From Tretioscincus oriximinensis (taxonomy: Eukaryota; Chordata; Lepidosauria; Squamata; Gymnophthalmidae), in NCBI GenBank assembly GCA_022410635.1, contig JAJVDF010000169.1:26705-90704 (forward strand): a stretch of 64,000 nt of DNA. The letters are read 5' to 3'. Below the pieces are notes generated by a model. That model had not been told where the DNA came from, did not search any database, and saw nothing but the letters and a program-made list of their open reading frames with translations. The translations under genes were made by a program, and so were the position numbers. Below, piece after piece: positions 20,636-30,914 of this stretch. Position 1 is the stretch's first letter; each line of letters opens with the position of its first letter.

Positions 20636-21327
20636 CAAACAAGGCAATTGGTTTGCACCCTTGTCCTTTAAAGAANTTAGAGACAAGTTACCAAACAACC
20701 GTGCCATAGCAAGGCAATGTCTGAAGTCTCTCCAGAAGAATATGGCAAAAAAAACACAGCTAAAGCAGGATGTCATTGAATTCATTGACAATATGATTAT
20801 AAAAGGCTGTGCAAAAAAGGCTTCTGACATTGAAAAATATAGAGAATGCTGGAATTTGCCATTTTTTGGAGTCTATCACATGTCAGGGCAGTATTTGGTT
20901 CCAGTGCATTATTCAGTGGAACATCTCTCAACTGAGTTTTGGTGACAGGACCAAATCTAATTAATGATCTCATCGGGGAACTCCTGTGTTTCAAGAAAGA
21001 AGCCATCGTAATTATGGCAGATATCCAACAAATGTTTTATTCCTTTTGGTTCAGAAAAGACCACAAAGACTTTCTTCTTTTTCTGTAGCTTAAGAATCCA
21101 GATGAGAAGGCAGAAGTGCAGGAATACAGAATGTGTGTTCATGTTTTGGGGAATAGTCCATCACCAGCCATTGCATACTATGGCCTTGAGAAAATAGCAA
21201 AGCGTTTAGAGTACCAATATGGACCAGAATGTTTGTAGAGACATTTATGTGGATGATGCTTTGAAATCCACAGCCACTACACAAGAAGCAATTGCTTTCT
21301 TAAGAAAAAACAGCAAATGTTAGCCAT
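20636..21327 (+). pseudogene. BEL/Pao-type pol remnant: reverse transcriptase
   Basis: The reading RDKLPNNRAIARQCLKSLQK fits the LP.NR..A..RL..L block of BEL/Pao pol. It is followed by a degenerate WNLPFFGVYH (usually WYLPHH.V) and, after frameshifts, by segments like NYGRYPTNVLF (A/D-I..MF) near 21010. The catalytic block DIYVDDALKSTATTQEAIAF lies at about 21240-21300. The order and the Y-V-D-D-x-L-x-S-x-x-T-x-x-E-A signature are those of BEL/Pao RT. There are multiple frameshifts, an N and stops. It is split from its downstream part by a CR1 end. Confidence 0.75.
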
Positions 21328-21725
21328 ATAGAATCATAGAATCTTAAAGTTGGAAGGGACCTCCATGGCCATTGGGTCCAACCTCCTGCTCAATGCAGGA
21401 TTCATTAAACCATCCCAAACAGATGATTGTCCAGCCTCCGTTTGAAGATTTCCAGTGAAGGTGAACTCACCACCACCTGTGGCAAACTGTTCAACTGGTT
21501 TATCACCCTTACTGTTAGAAAGTTTTTTTCTGAAATCTAATCTAAATCTACTCCCTTGCAGTTTCATGCCATTGTTTCTAGTTCTTTCATGTGCTAATGA
21601 GAACAATGCTGATTCCTCTGCTCTGTGACAGTCCTTCAGATATTTGTAGACAGCTATCAGGTCTCCTCTCAGTCTTCTCTTTTGCAGACTAAACATCCCT
21701 AGATCCTTTAACCACCCCTCATAGC
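21328..21725 (-). pseudogene. CR1 LINE 3' end, antisense
   Basis: A minus-strand frame of 120 codons reads KRRLRGDLIAVYKYLKDC, ALFSLAHERTRNNGMKLQ, FRLDFRKKLSNSKG, and FTFTGNLQTEAGQSSVWDGL. This is the CR1 RT carboxy end with its characteristic RGDLI..YK and terminal segment. The plus strand begins with the octamer-type tail GAATCATAGAATCTTAAAG. It is inserted in the BEL/Pao pol remnant. Confidence 0.9.
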
Positions 21726-22135
21726 TAATATAAGACTATGGAAGATTGTTTCAAACAGTCAATAAGTTATCCAAGCCTTTCTGAAAGAAGCTAAGGCTAA
21801 GAGAATGGAAACCTGGGAACTGAGACAGGAATTCTTGGCTTATGCTGGAAAGTAGAGGATGAGTTTACGTTCCAAGTCCCGGATATCCCAAAAAGTTTTA
21901 CCAGAAGAGGAGTATTGTCAATGGTAAACAGTATTTTTGACCCTCTTAGTTTTGTAGCTCCAGTCATTATCCAAAGCAAACATATAATGAGAGAATTAAC
22001 CCACGACAAAAAAGATTGGGACAACCCCCTGTCACGTTCTAAAAAGTCCAAATAGGAAAATTGGAAATCATCACTTAAACTTGGAAGGGGTACAGGGGCA
22101 TAGCTACGCACTGCACTGCCCAGTCCAAGGCCCAA
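21726..22135 (+). pseudogene. BEL/Pao-type pol remnant: connection region
   Basis: Frames at about 21800-22050 read LGLCWKVEDEFTFQV, then FTRRGVLSMVNSIFDPLSFV, APVIIQSKHIMRELTHDKKD and WDNPL. This matches the BEL/Pao pattern LG..W...D.F.......TKR..LS..A.IFDPLG...P......K...Q.L.....WD. It directly continues the RT at 20.6-21.3 kb, with the CR1 end in between. Confidence 0.8.
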
Positions 22136-22350
22136 ATTGTATCCTTAACCCATTCAGTGCCACCCACTCATCTGGTGCTCCCTGCTCACCAATCCCTGTG
22201 GAACTGTTAGTAATGAGTATTAGCACTTTCACTTTTGATTATTAGTTCCTGCGCACCGGGTTCAGTTATGCAGGAAACATTTGCTTTGAATCTTTGACTG
22301 CATAGTTTGCTACTGTAACTGTTTCAATAAACAATCAAAGAAGACTCAGC
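22136..22350 (+). other. possible 3' end or LTR of the BEL/Pao remnant
   Basis: Contains AACTGTTTCAATAAACAATC at about 22316, an AATAAA context typical of an LTR. No upstream partner or ends are found, so the assignment is weak. Confidence 0.25.
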
Positions 22351-22480
22351 TTCTTTAGGTGTTGGCTGTGTTAATCTTAGTTCAGAAAGTCCACCAAAGG
22401 GGACTTGTAATACTTACAAGAGAAAGGTAGGTGACATGAGCTATTGTAGATACATCTACTTCTTCAGATGTTAGGGGACC
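22351..22480 (+). mobile_element. hAT-like foldback element fragment
   Basis: GTTGGCTGTGTTAATCTTAG, AGAAAGTCCACCAAAGGGGA, CTTGTAATACTTACAAGAG and AAAGGTAGGTGACATGAGC align with the left half of the element at 41634-41830 (AGCCATGTTAGTCTTAG, GAAAGGTAGGCAGCATG). The right half is missing. Confidence 0.6.
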
Positions 22481-22544
22481 AATGTCAGCAACAGTATTGA
22501 ACAGTAATCTGTTAATGAGGGAACATAATTTAAAATTTGCAATC

Positions 22545-22770
22545 CACTTTACACTTAAATATTCTTTTTTTCATTTTTTCATTACTTTTCACATTATATT
22601 CCATTATGTTAATTCCATATTCCACATAATGCTTATTACTTATTCCACATTCATATGTCCTGATAATAACAATTAATTCTTATCCAGTAGTAATAATAAA
22701 TTCTTATGTAATACATCTACTCATACCTCTATCTCTTACACCCTCCCTTCCCCCCTCCCCCCTGGGGATC
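22545..22770 (-). mobile_element. L1 3' UTR-like segment, antisense
   Basis: T/A-rich sequence with TTCTTTTTTTCATTTTTTC at its left, similar in style to 37169-37495, ending in the C-rich CCCTCCCTTCCCCCCTCC. It adjoins the end of an antisense L1 RT and is taken as its 3' UTR. Confidence 0.5.
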
Positions 22771-23445
22771 TATGATTAGGAAGGATAAACATTTTTATCA
22801 CTCTTATTTTATCTATTCTGGACTGATGTTTGAATTTCCAAGTCGTCATGAATTTTTTTAATTTGACCCATACTTTTTTTGTAGTTACCTACATTTATTT
22901 TCCTTGTATTTTTAAAAATACATATTCACAGATTTTATCTTTTTTGATCCTGTCAATTCTCTTATTCTCACTTGTTCATTTGGTGTGGTATTAAGGAACA
23001 TTATTTCTGATTTATTTTATTCACCTGTAATCCATGTAATTTTTTGAATTATTCTAATGTTTCTTTCAAATTATTTATCATTTGCAATGGCTGAGTCATT
23101 ATAATGAAAGCATCTGCAAATAGATTTATTTTATTGTTCCTTAATCCCAATTCTGATTAAGCCTGACAATATTTGCTAAAACTTCAATTGCAAAGATAAA
23201 AAGTGAGGGGGGAAAGTGGACACCTTTGTTTCGTACCGTTGGCTATATTTATTGTTTCTGTTAGAGTATTATTAACTTTTATTTAATCCTTGTTACCAGT
23301 ATATAAATTCTTAATAGTGTGACAAAATTTCTCCCCAAGATTAAATTTTTCACACTCTTAATAAATATTGGTGATTTACTTTATCAAAGGCTTTCAATAC
23401 ATCTAATTTTAAAATTGCTAATTTATTTAAATTTGCTAATTCTCC
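22771..23445 (-). pseudogene. L1 ORF2 reverse-transcriptase fragment, antisense
   Basis: Minus-strand readings in order: AILKLDVLKAFDKVNHQYLL (about 23375-23435), CPLSPLTFIFAIEVLANIV near 23170-23230, LFADAFIIMTQPLQMI near 23070-23130, GLQVNKINQK, then SRIDKIRVIKMFILPN near 22775-22820. These are L1 RT blocks in correct order with FADD changed to FADA. There are several stops. The endonuclease and the RT start are missing, and the region abuts ORF1 directly. Confidence 0.8.
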
Positions 23446-23479
23446 CTCCCCAGCTCCTTTATCTTCCTTTTGGGAGACC

Positions 23480-24290
23480 CCCTCCTTTTCTCTATTGTCT
23501 ACTGCGAATGTTTGCCCATTTTCTCCTGATGCTGTTGTTCCTCATTGTCTGGATGTTGATTTTTTGTTACTTCCTCTTCCTGCCTGAATCCAAGATCTGC
23601 CAATAGCTGTCATGCCTCACTAGGATTTGTAGCCTTTAACCTCTTGCCATCTTTATAGACCATTAAAGTTGCCAGGTGGATCTATGTAAAGTGCTGGTCC
23701 CTCTGAGTCAGGACTGTCGCAAAATCCTTTAGCTCTTGTCTCCACCTTACAGTCCCCCCCAAAAGGTCTAGCAGGGGTGTACCTTGGCTCCTTTATAATT
23801 TAAGTTCTGGACTTTCTTCAAGGCACCATAGAATTTTTCTTTGGTTTTCTCCCTGCTAAATTTGATTATTCTATCAATCAGAATGTCTTTCCCTCTTAGA
23901 ATCCTGTGTGCTCTTTCTACCTCATCTTTTTCAAATTGGATCCCTTGCTTTTTATTCCAATCGACAATTTTTTCCTCCAGGTTTGTTTTCACCGTTTGGG
24001 GGATCCCTCTCAGATGCATATTGGCTCTTCTGGCTCAGTCCTCGATTTGAGATAGTCTTAAGGTGAGTTGTTGAATTATTTCTGAATTCTGTTTGTCTTC
24101 CTTTTCCAATTGTTTTATCTTTTTTTCATTCTCTTCTGTTCTTTGGAACTGTTCATTTAGCACTTTTTCGTATCCCTGGCAGAATTTTTCTATTGTTTCC
24201 AGTTTTTTATTGATCTTATCCATTTCTGCCATCATTTTCGTTTGTCCCTGTAGCAACATATCCAGTTTCCCCATTGTAGGTTTTTTTGTT
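23480..24290 (-). pseudogene. L1 ORF1, nearly full length, antisense
   Basis: The minus-strand frame starting about 24274 gives MGKLDMLLQGQTKMMAEMDK and a heptad-rich coiled coil (KINKKLETIEKF...IKQLEKEDKQNSEIIQQL). After a stop at the D/N-L-R-MH position comes LRGIPQ, ERAHRILRGKDILIDRIIKF, KEKFYGALKKVQNLNYKGAK (RRM and linker). The reading then continues by frameshift to WRQELKDFATVLTQRDQHF, TLMVYKDGKRLKATNPSEA and QLLADLGF (C-terminal domain, about 23560-23750). All three L1 ORF1p domains are present in order. It is broken by at least two lesions. Confidence 0.85.
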
Positions 24291-24640
24291 GAAATTGCTC
24301 AGTGAATGAGCATTCCTGAAGAGCTTCTTGCTAATGGGAGCTGTTAACCCTGGCTTGTTACGACGCCACATAAACTCTCAATTTTTGCAAGACTTCGTCT
24401 AGTTTCCCAGATAAGCTTTGATTCAGGTGGGATAAGGAATTTCTTCCTCTTTCCACCTGCATATTGAGTAGTATTTTCTTTTCTTCTTGAGATTTTTATT
24501 CTTCAAAATTACATTTGTCAGGAGGTGATAGCTCTGAACGCATCTAAACGCCCTGGTGACACATGTACCACACTCTTAAATATTCTTGAAGTTATTTAAA
24601 TACCTATAAAAGGCTGACATTAATTCTTTAAAGACATCAG
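24291..24640 (-). mobile_element. probable L1 5' UTR upstream of ORF1, antisense
   Basis: Lies directly upstream of the ORF1 start on the minus strand. There is no internal motif by which to prove it; the upper limit is arbitrary. Confidence 0.35.
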
Positions 24641-26096
24641 CAAACCTCTGGTCATATCTTGGAACAGAGATATAATATTTGCCGTAATCTAAAAAGTCAA
24701 AATGTTGACAATTGTGTCTCCACTTACCTTGTCATGCTTGATTGCCCCGGGAAGGATTGGACATCATATGTCTATTTTCAGCAACATAACATGCTAGCCA
24801 AACAATGTGAGGCTCACTTGAGAGTCCTGGAGGAAAGGGCATTAACATTATGCTTTCTTGTCTGCTGCCTCATTGACCACCATATTGTTGACTTATGCTA
24901 TTTACTGTCCATTGCATTTTAACACTGGGTGTAAGCGCTGCTTTTTCTTTCCATTGTTACAGAATGGAAGCTGCTGGTACTGTTTCTGAGAATCTTTCTA
25001 GGGTCCAGCAAAATGATATCAACATGCCTACTCTGCTCAAATCACCACTTGCTTGAGTATATGGCTGGATTGACCATAAATGGCAAGGTTTGAAAGATCA
25101 CTGTAAAGTGGTCTTTTACTGGACACTCTCTGGCACAAATTTTCCACTAGGAGGTGCTCCAAAGTTCTGTGAGACTAGAGAATGCCTTGGGAAGCAGGAT
25201 CCCTTACAAATTTCTCCACAGAGTGCTTTAAATGTGGAAGATGTCAAGGCACCCAACATCTGGGGCCAGTTCCTGCCCATTGCTAAAATGACCCAAGTTG
25301 AAATTTTGGTCTAAGATCTGAACCCCACGTTCTATTTCCTGCATTTTGGAGGTGAGTTTACCTTCCATCTGACCCATGGATCCATTCGTGTCCTGCCTTC
25401 TATGTGCTCTAAAGATCTTTAGCCTCCTCGTATCTTGCAGTTTCCACAAGCCTCCAAGACGTTATCCAGAATAAAAGCATCTCTCTGGAGTTGCTTTAAT
25501 GCAAATGGAAATATTTCATTGGCTCTTAGAGTGCAGGGACTTCCTGGGAACAGTAGGCTGGGTTGCAGGGAATTCCTTGCAGTCCATCCTCACTGAGGCC
25601 AAAGATCAAGGTAAATTGGATTCCATTTTCATATGGAATTTGGTTGTGAGGCTGCAAGTCTCTGCTGGCTTCTGAAGGAAAGAGATATAACTTTTCCCAA
25701 ATCCATCTGAAGCTTATTGCAAACTGGGCTGCCTCAGGATGTGCAAATATTTCTACATCAAATGTGCAAAATATACCAAGCTGATATGTTATTCTGTACA
25801 AAGTATAAAAGCTTGCTATACTGATGTGTTATTCTTATTATGTTTTGGATCAGCTTCAGATTTTCTTATGAAAAAGAGAGAGAGATTTGAAGGAACTCTA
25901 ATCACAAGAATGATGCATATTAACTGGTGGAAGCTGCTGAAGAGAGATCAAAGTTTGGAAATATTGAACAGGGAAGGAATATAGACTTTAGTGAAATTTA
26001 TATAATGAACTATATAGAAGTGTTTGAATAAGACCACTGACAAAAGACTCAGCATTTATATGTGAATAAGTGTGTAAGTGCACCATGCACTTGAAT
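24641..26096. other. unassigned interval
   Basis: About 1.45 kb with several short open frames, but no domain, conserved motif or repeat that I recognise on either strand. Splice sites or a host exon cannot be supported. Confidence 0.4.
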
Positions 26097-26372
26097 AATC
26101 TCCAATGTTCTATTGAAATGTCACTTAATTATCCAACATAGTTGGATGCCTATATCATAAATAAAACTGGTGGTGTGTATGCATAATTGCCTTCACTTCT
26201 GATTGATCAGCAAACAGTTCTCTGCACAGGATCAATTTTGGCAAAAAAAATTCTTGTGATGAGTACATACCTCCATGCTGCATCATAAGGTAAGTGTGGA
26301 GGGGAAGTGATAAGAGGGAAAGAGGGAAGAGAGGAGTGCCTGTTGAGCATTGAGAGCACATTATGGAAGTGC
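26097..26372 (+). repeat. dispersed repeat of unknown family, copy 2
   Basis: Collinear with 8424-8700 (see that entry). It lacks about 20 bases present in copy 1 after GGCAAAAA and has a small insertion (ACTTA) near 26127. The two copies diverge abruptly after GGAAGTGCYGAA. Confidence 0.8.
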
Positions 26373-27134
26373 TGAAGTAAGATGATCCGCTGAGAAAGGA
26401 AGGGGAGGCAGGGGGTCTACACAGAGAGGAGGGAGCTTCCAGGGGAGAAATGTTCTAAAACATTCAATTCCTTTTGTCCTTCTTTTAAAAACACAAATAC
26501 TGAGATTTAAATATAAATAAATATTGAAACAGACAAATAAGGTGATTAATAAAGACTAAAACAATTCAAATCAAACAATTTATGAGCATTAATTGTCCAT
26601 TTTCAGCATACTGATTCCAGTTCTCTCAATTTAGGACCCCTAAAGAAGGGTAAATGTTTCAAAATGTTTGGGAAAAAAAATCATAATGATCTACCTAAAA
26701 TCCTGATACTGACTTCGGGTCAGCGAATGAACCATCTTACTATAAACCAAAAATCAGAATATCCGAGGAAAAAGGAAGAAAGCCATATTATATCAGCAGC
26801 CCTAAAGCACAGCTGGGAAATGCAACACTTGAGAATTAATCAGATTATGGATGACTTGAGAGACAAAATTAAAGCAGAAAGAGAGAAAAGTGAAAAGAGG
26901 AAAAAGGTTTTCATGATACCGGAATACAAAAAAACTATGGGGTTCCCTAACCCTAACCCATAATGATCCTTCTGGCGTCTACTCCAAAAGAAAAAAATGA
27001 AAAATGGGTTGATTGCTGCATGAGTCGCTGGCCCATCATCCCAAACACAACCTTTCCCAGGTTGTTTGAACAGTATAATAATGAGCCTCTCCCATTTTGT
27101 TGGAAAAGTATGGGATTTGAATCATATCGGGAGA
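26373..27134. other. unassigned interval with short telomere-like motif
   Basis: The reading at 26664-26963 is lysine/glutamate-rich (DLRDKIKAEREKSEKRKK) but matches no family I can name. CCCTAACCCTAACCCA (26945-26960) is about two and a half telomeric units, too short to call an interstitial telomere. Confidence 0.35.
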
Positions 27135-27760
27135 TCATACAAAGTTTTGATACGAGCACTTAGACCAGCTGGCAGAAATCTCCACCTCCGGACTCCCCCT
27201 GGTGACCACAGAACAAGGACGGCTCATAAATTTGAGATGAGAAGGAGAACATAGCCTGGATCTTTCTGACGAGGGCGAAAAGAGAGGATGGGAAAATGGC
27301 TTCCAGAGCTGGGAAGCAGGGCTCTCCAAACAAAGAGCCTCTGGAGAAGAAGATAGATAATTTAATCAAAGTGGTACAGGGGTAGAGAATAAAATTTCAT
27401 CTTTGGCAACTGTTATCTCAGAACTAGAGCAGAAAAAAGACTAACAAAATCTGCACCTCGAATAAGGAGGAAATACAGATACAAGCCACAAAATTAAAGG
27501 TAATGGAGGTGCTAATATAATAAGACCCATTGCTCGAAAACTTATGCACTCTTCAGTTAGATTTAAATGGACATTCCCCAGAGCTATCCCAGTTCATAAA
27601 GATGGAAATATATGCAAAGCTACAAATATAAAGGAAAGCTTGAAACTGTTAAAGAAACTTAAAATAGACATTTCTGATATAATCTCTCAGGCTGATTTAC
27701 AAGAACCTGGGGCTCCAATCTCAGAACACACAGCAACAATAAGAGGAAATTGACCTCAGA
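27135..27760 (+). pseudogene. possible L1 ORF1 fragment
   Basis: The frame 27544-27753 reads SSVRFKWTFPRAIPVHKDGN, then ICKATNIKESLKLLKKLKID. It resembles the ORF1p C-terminal domain (I.Y.W.FP....V...G....I....E...LL..L). A short coiled-coil-like reading lies upstream (VENKISSLATVISELEQKK at about 27380). The middle RRM is missing and the sequence is frameshifted. Confidence 0.5.
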
Positions 27761-28480
27761 AACCTGGAATTACAAGTAAAATTGTTAAGAGACAAAAAGA
27801 AAGCTAAAGACAGGAGACAAATTGAAATATACTCTAAGATCTGTTGCTACAGGAGTTACATCTAAATAAAAACTTCCATTTCTCTTTTTCTTAATCAGTG
27901 GGTACTTCAATGAACTGGCCAAGCTAATGTTTAAGTATATTCAATCTCAATAACATTCAAAATGTAATGAATTATTAATGCAGATATTGTAATTTTTTTA
28001 AAAAAATGTGATTAACTATTAACGCAAAAATGGTTTCTCTTATTGGCCATATCGTTCCAGATAATTTTGTCTAAAATGATGAATTTCATTTATAAAATTA
28101 ATATCAATATACTTAATTAAAAGTTAATACATAAAATAAGTGACTATGGTCAAAATGATTATTTTCATTGATTGGCTTACTATATATGTATGTGTAATAT
28201 TGGGTATTGGATAGACTTTATAAAGAAGTTGTGGCATGGGGGAGAAATCTGAATGAATACTCATCACAAATTGGGGTATTAGAGGGTAGCCTGTACAGGA
28301 TGAATGGTGATATATAAATATNAAAATATATACTAAAACAGAAATACGAAATTGAATTAAGATAGGTAAGAATGCACAAATTTAGGACTATATTAAGTAC
28401 ACAATTTAGGATAAAGGACATTTACATTAATTAATTTCACAATAAACTATTAGCCCTAACATCATGGCTAATAATAATGT
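27761..28480. other. unassigned AT-rich interval
   Basis: No recognised repeat or gene; one N near 28322. Confidence 0.4.
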
Positions 28481-28830
28481 ATTTAGGCGCTGCAATTCGA
28501 GGAGAAGGCCACAAGGTAGGTTACCTTCCTTCCGTAGCCTCCTCCTTGGACTGCAGTGGCAGTGCTCAGGCCCAGCAAGCACGGTATTGGCGGGGCCCAG
28601 CCATGCTTCCCCCACGCTCGCTGGACCCGGGCACACCACCACACTCGCCATGCTCAGGCGCACCACCACACTCGCCAGGCCCCACTAATCTTGCCGGGCC
28701 CTGCTGGCACTCAGGGGGTGGGGTGGAGGTGGACTGGGGGGAATTTAAATTTGGCACCCACCCACCACCCTAGTAATGGCCACCCACCTGCTGCTCGGGG
28801 CTGTAGCCCCCACCCCAGCCCCTCCTCTAA
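28481..28830. repeat. GC-rich block with minisatellite-like units
   Basis: A sharp rise in GC in an otherwise AT-rich region. Units of about 29 bases repeat imperfectly: GCACACCACCACACTCGCC at about 28630 and GCGCACCACCACACTCGCC at about 28659, with GGCCCAGC variants to the left. The apparent proline/alanine-rich frames on both strands come from composition. It could be a non-autonomous transposon interior or a CpG-island-like piece. No gene is supported. Confidence 0.5.
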
Positions 28831-28839
28831 ATCCAGCCC

Positions 28840-28965
28840 TGTGAACAGATAATGATTTTGCCTTCTCTTTCTCATTTGAGATGCCCAGGTGCAATTTGTG
28901 AGCCCTTCATGAGATGGACCAGATGGTTTATGGACCAATTCAATAAAGATCCTCTTACAGTGAAA
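28840..28965 (+). mobile_element. CR1-type LINE 3' UTR fragment
   Basis: GTGAACAGATAATGATTTTG, CCTTCTCTTTCTCATTTGAG, ATGCCCAGGTGCAATTTGTG, then CCAGATGGTTTATGGACC and AGATCCTCTTA. This is the last third of the family 3' UTR, diverged, without the octamer tail. Confidence 0.6.
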
Positions 28966-29510
28966 TATTTCCTGTCATACAGAGCATGTAAATGGCACCT
29001 TTAAAGAACTATGAGCAGCTCAATTAAGAAAGCTCAAATTTGTGACTTTAACTTGTTCAGGTTTTGTATTTTTTGTGTTGTTGGAGAAGACTTTTGAGAG
29101 TTTTGTGCACCAAAAAGAGACCCAGTTAGTCAATGCTAAAGGAAATAATCATGGACTGTTCATTGGAAAGGCACAAATCTTGGAAATGAAGCTCAAATAC
29201 AATACTTTGTTTACATAATGAGAATACAGGATACACTGGATTAGAGCCTGATGCTAGGAAAGAGATAACCAAGGATGAGATAAACATATAGCTTTGAGTC
29301 CCTTCAGGTGAGAAATGTGTGGTGTAAAAATCCTCCTCCTCCTCTTTTTCTTTTTCTTTTTTTTAATAATTTTTTGAAATAAATCAGCAAAGTTAACAGA
29401 ATATGAAAGACATTGAGATATTACCATCATAACAAAAAAATGGTGTGTAACTGGAACCAGTCAAGGCCTTAGAATGATGCAGAATCTGAACTGAGACTGA
29501 CTCCTGGCAT
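28966..29510. other. unassigned interval
   Basis: Includes a C/T tract at 29333-29365. No other feature recognised. Confidence 0.35.
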
Positions 29511-29571
29511 CCTCTTTTTCTTCTTTTTCTTTCTCTTTTTCTTTTTCTTTCTCCTTTTTCTTTTTCTTTTC
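29511..29571. repeat. pyrimidine-rich (TTTTTC)n tract
   Basis: About 60 bases of T and C on the plus strand, mostly TTTTTC units, just left of a SINE fragment. Confidence 0.85.
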
Positions 29572-29577
29572 GACCCT

Positions 29578-29757
29578 AGTGCTTAATGTGTCAGACACAT
29601 CTAGAAGTCTCTATCCCTCCATAAAAAGTCAGCTGGGTGACCTTTGTGCTAGTCAGTTTTTTGGAGTTCTCTCAGCCCCACATACTTCAAACGGTTATGT
29701 AAGCCACTTTGATTTGCTTTGGATTCAGAAAAGTGTGATATAAAAACCAATTTTTCT
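29578..29757 (+). mobile_element. tRNA-derived SINE fragment, short-tail type
   Basis: GTGACCTTTGTGCTAGTCAG, GAGTTCTCTCAGCCCCACAT and TTCAAACGGTTATG are the SINE body. The tail GTAAGCCACTTTGATTTGC, AAGTGTGATATAAAAACC is the type also seen at 51985-52230. The head is replaced by diverged sequence. Confidence 0.6.
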
Positions 29758-30415
29758 ACCTGCGTCCATGCAGAAAGAGCTATTGCTCTATCTTTGACCC
29801 ATTTCTATACCTTATACATTGGTGATAGAAACGGAAGGAATGGAGAATCAAGGATTCTGCACAGAAATATTGAAGCACCCACACCCACACATCATCCTCA
29901 CTATTATTCAGCATCAATAAATGATTCAGAATCATAATGAAGAAAATTCAGCCAAGACTACAGGATTTATTTTCAAGTAAATATGTTTAAAATTGGACAA
30001 GGAGGACAATAAAATGATGATTGAATTTGCTAGTTTATGAAGATTACTAATTCAGCTTGGAGGGCTGGGAGCATTAGATTTCAATTACGGAGAAATAGTT
30101 CTTTAATATCATACAAGTAAGATGTAAGCAGTTTCTCTTATGATGCAGCTTAACTCCAGGAAAACTTGCTTTCTCTCCGACAGCTGCACTTCGACAGCAT
30201 ATTCCCACAGCCCATTCTTCATTTTCCATCTGCAGTTCGGTCTTTATACCTGGGTACCTAATGATCTCATAAGCAATCGGTCTGATTTTATAGCACCAGG
30301 AGACTATAGAACTCATGGAAGTACCAACTTTGGCTTCAGTAGAGTAATTCCTTCTAAAAGAAATGAAACAGAAGGATTTAAACTGCAGCTGCTGCAGAAC
30401 ATTGTAAGAAAATCC
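29758..30415. other. unassigned interval
   Basis: A 93-codon frame at 30140-30421 and its opposite-strand partner show no motif. No repeat recognised. It ends exactly at the target duplication of the hAT element. Confidence 0.35.
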
Positions 30416-30423
30416 ATCTAGAT
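30416..30423. repeat. 8-bp target duplication, left copy
   Basis: ATCTAGAT, repeated exactly at 30792-30799; both copies flank a hAT-type element. The motif is itself palindromic. Confidence 0.9.
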
Positions 30424-30791
30424 CAGGGGTGGAGAACCTAAGGCCCAGGAGCTGGATCCATCCTGTAGAACCATTTGGTCGAGCACATGGCATGCTGCCT
30501 GAGAAACCATTGAGTTCCCCTGGCTAAATAACAGTTCTTCACTTTGTAAAAACAGGAGTGAAATACAAAAAAAAAGGAAGATGGAAGGGAGGTGACGGGA
30601 TGGGGGGCATTGAAAAGTCCATTATTGTGTGGGTTTGCATGGGGGGGGGCATGGATAGAGGGAGTGTAGGACTGGGCAGGAAGATTGTGCCTGGTTGAGG
30701 TTATGGCCTGGGAATAGGTGGGAAATATGGAGCTCAAGTGTTTTTAGAAATATCCAAATGGCCCTAGGTAGAAAAAAGGTTCTCCACTCTG
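30424..30791 (+). mobile_element. non-autonomous hAT element (368 bp)
   Basis: Starts CAGGGGTGGAGAACCTAAGG and ends AAAGGTTCTCCACTCTG, a near-perfect terminal inverted repeat of about 16 bases (CAG(G)GGTGGAGAACCT). It is flanked by the identical 8-bp duplications ATCTAGAT. CAG ends plus an 8-bp duplication are diagnostic for hAT. The interior has no coding capacity. A second, antisense copy is at 57977-58316. Confidence 0.92.
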
Positions 30792-30914
30792 ATCTAGATA
30801 ACTTATTGTTCCCTTAGCCCAGACAGAATGAAAATGCAAGTTTCAGTCAAGATTTTCTTCAGTTAATATGACTGAGGTAGAATAATTTGTCTTTCTGTGA
30901 ATAAAATTTGACAA

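Noticed and set aside
26945..26960. CCCTAACCCTAACCCA as an interstitial telomere
   Set aside because: Only about two and a half units; expected by chance or decay in a region of this size.
28477..28852. Several proline/alanine/histidine-rich open frames of 60-98 codons
   Set aside because: They overlap on both strands in a GC-rich repeated block and have no domain, so composition explains them.
30074..30493. 139-codon minus-strand open frame near a hAT element
   Set aside because: No recognisable domain and it runs into the transposon end; treated as chance.
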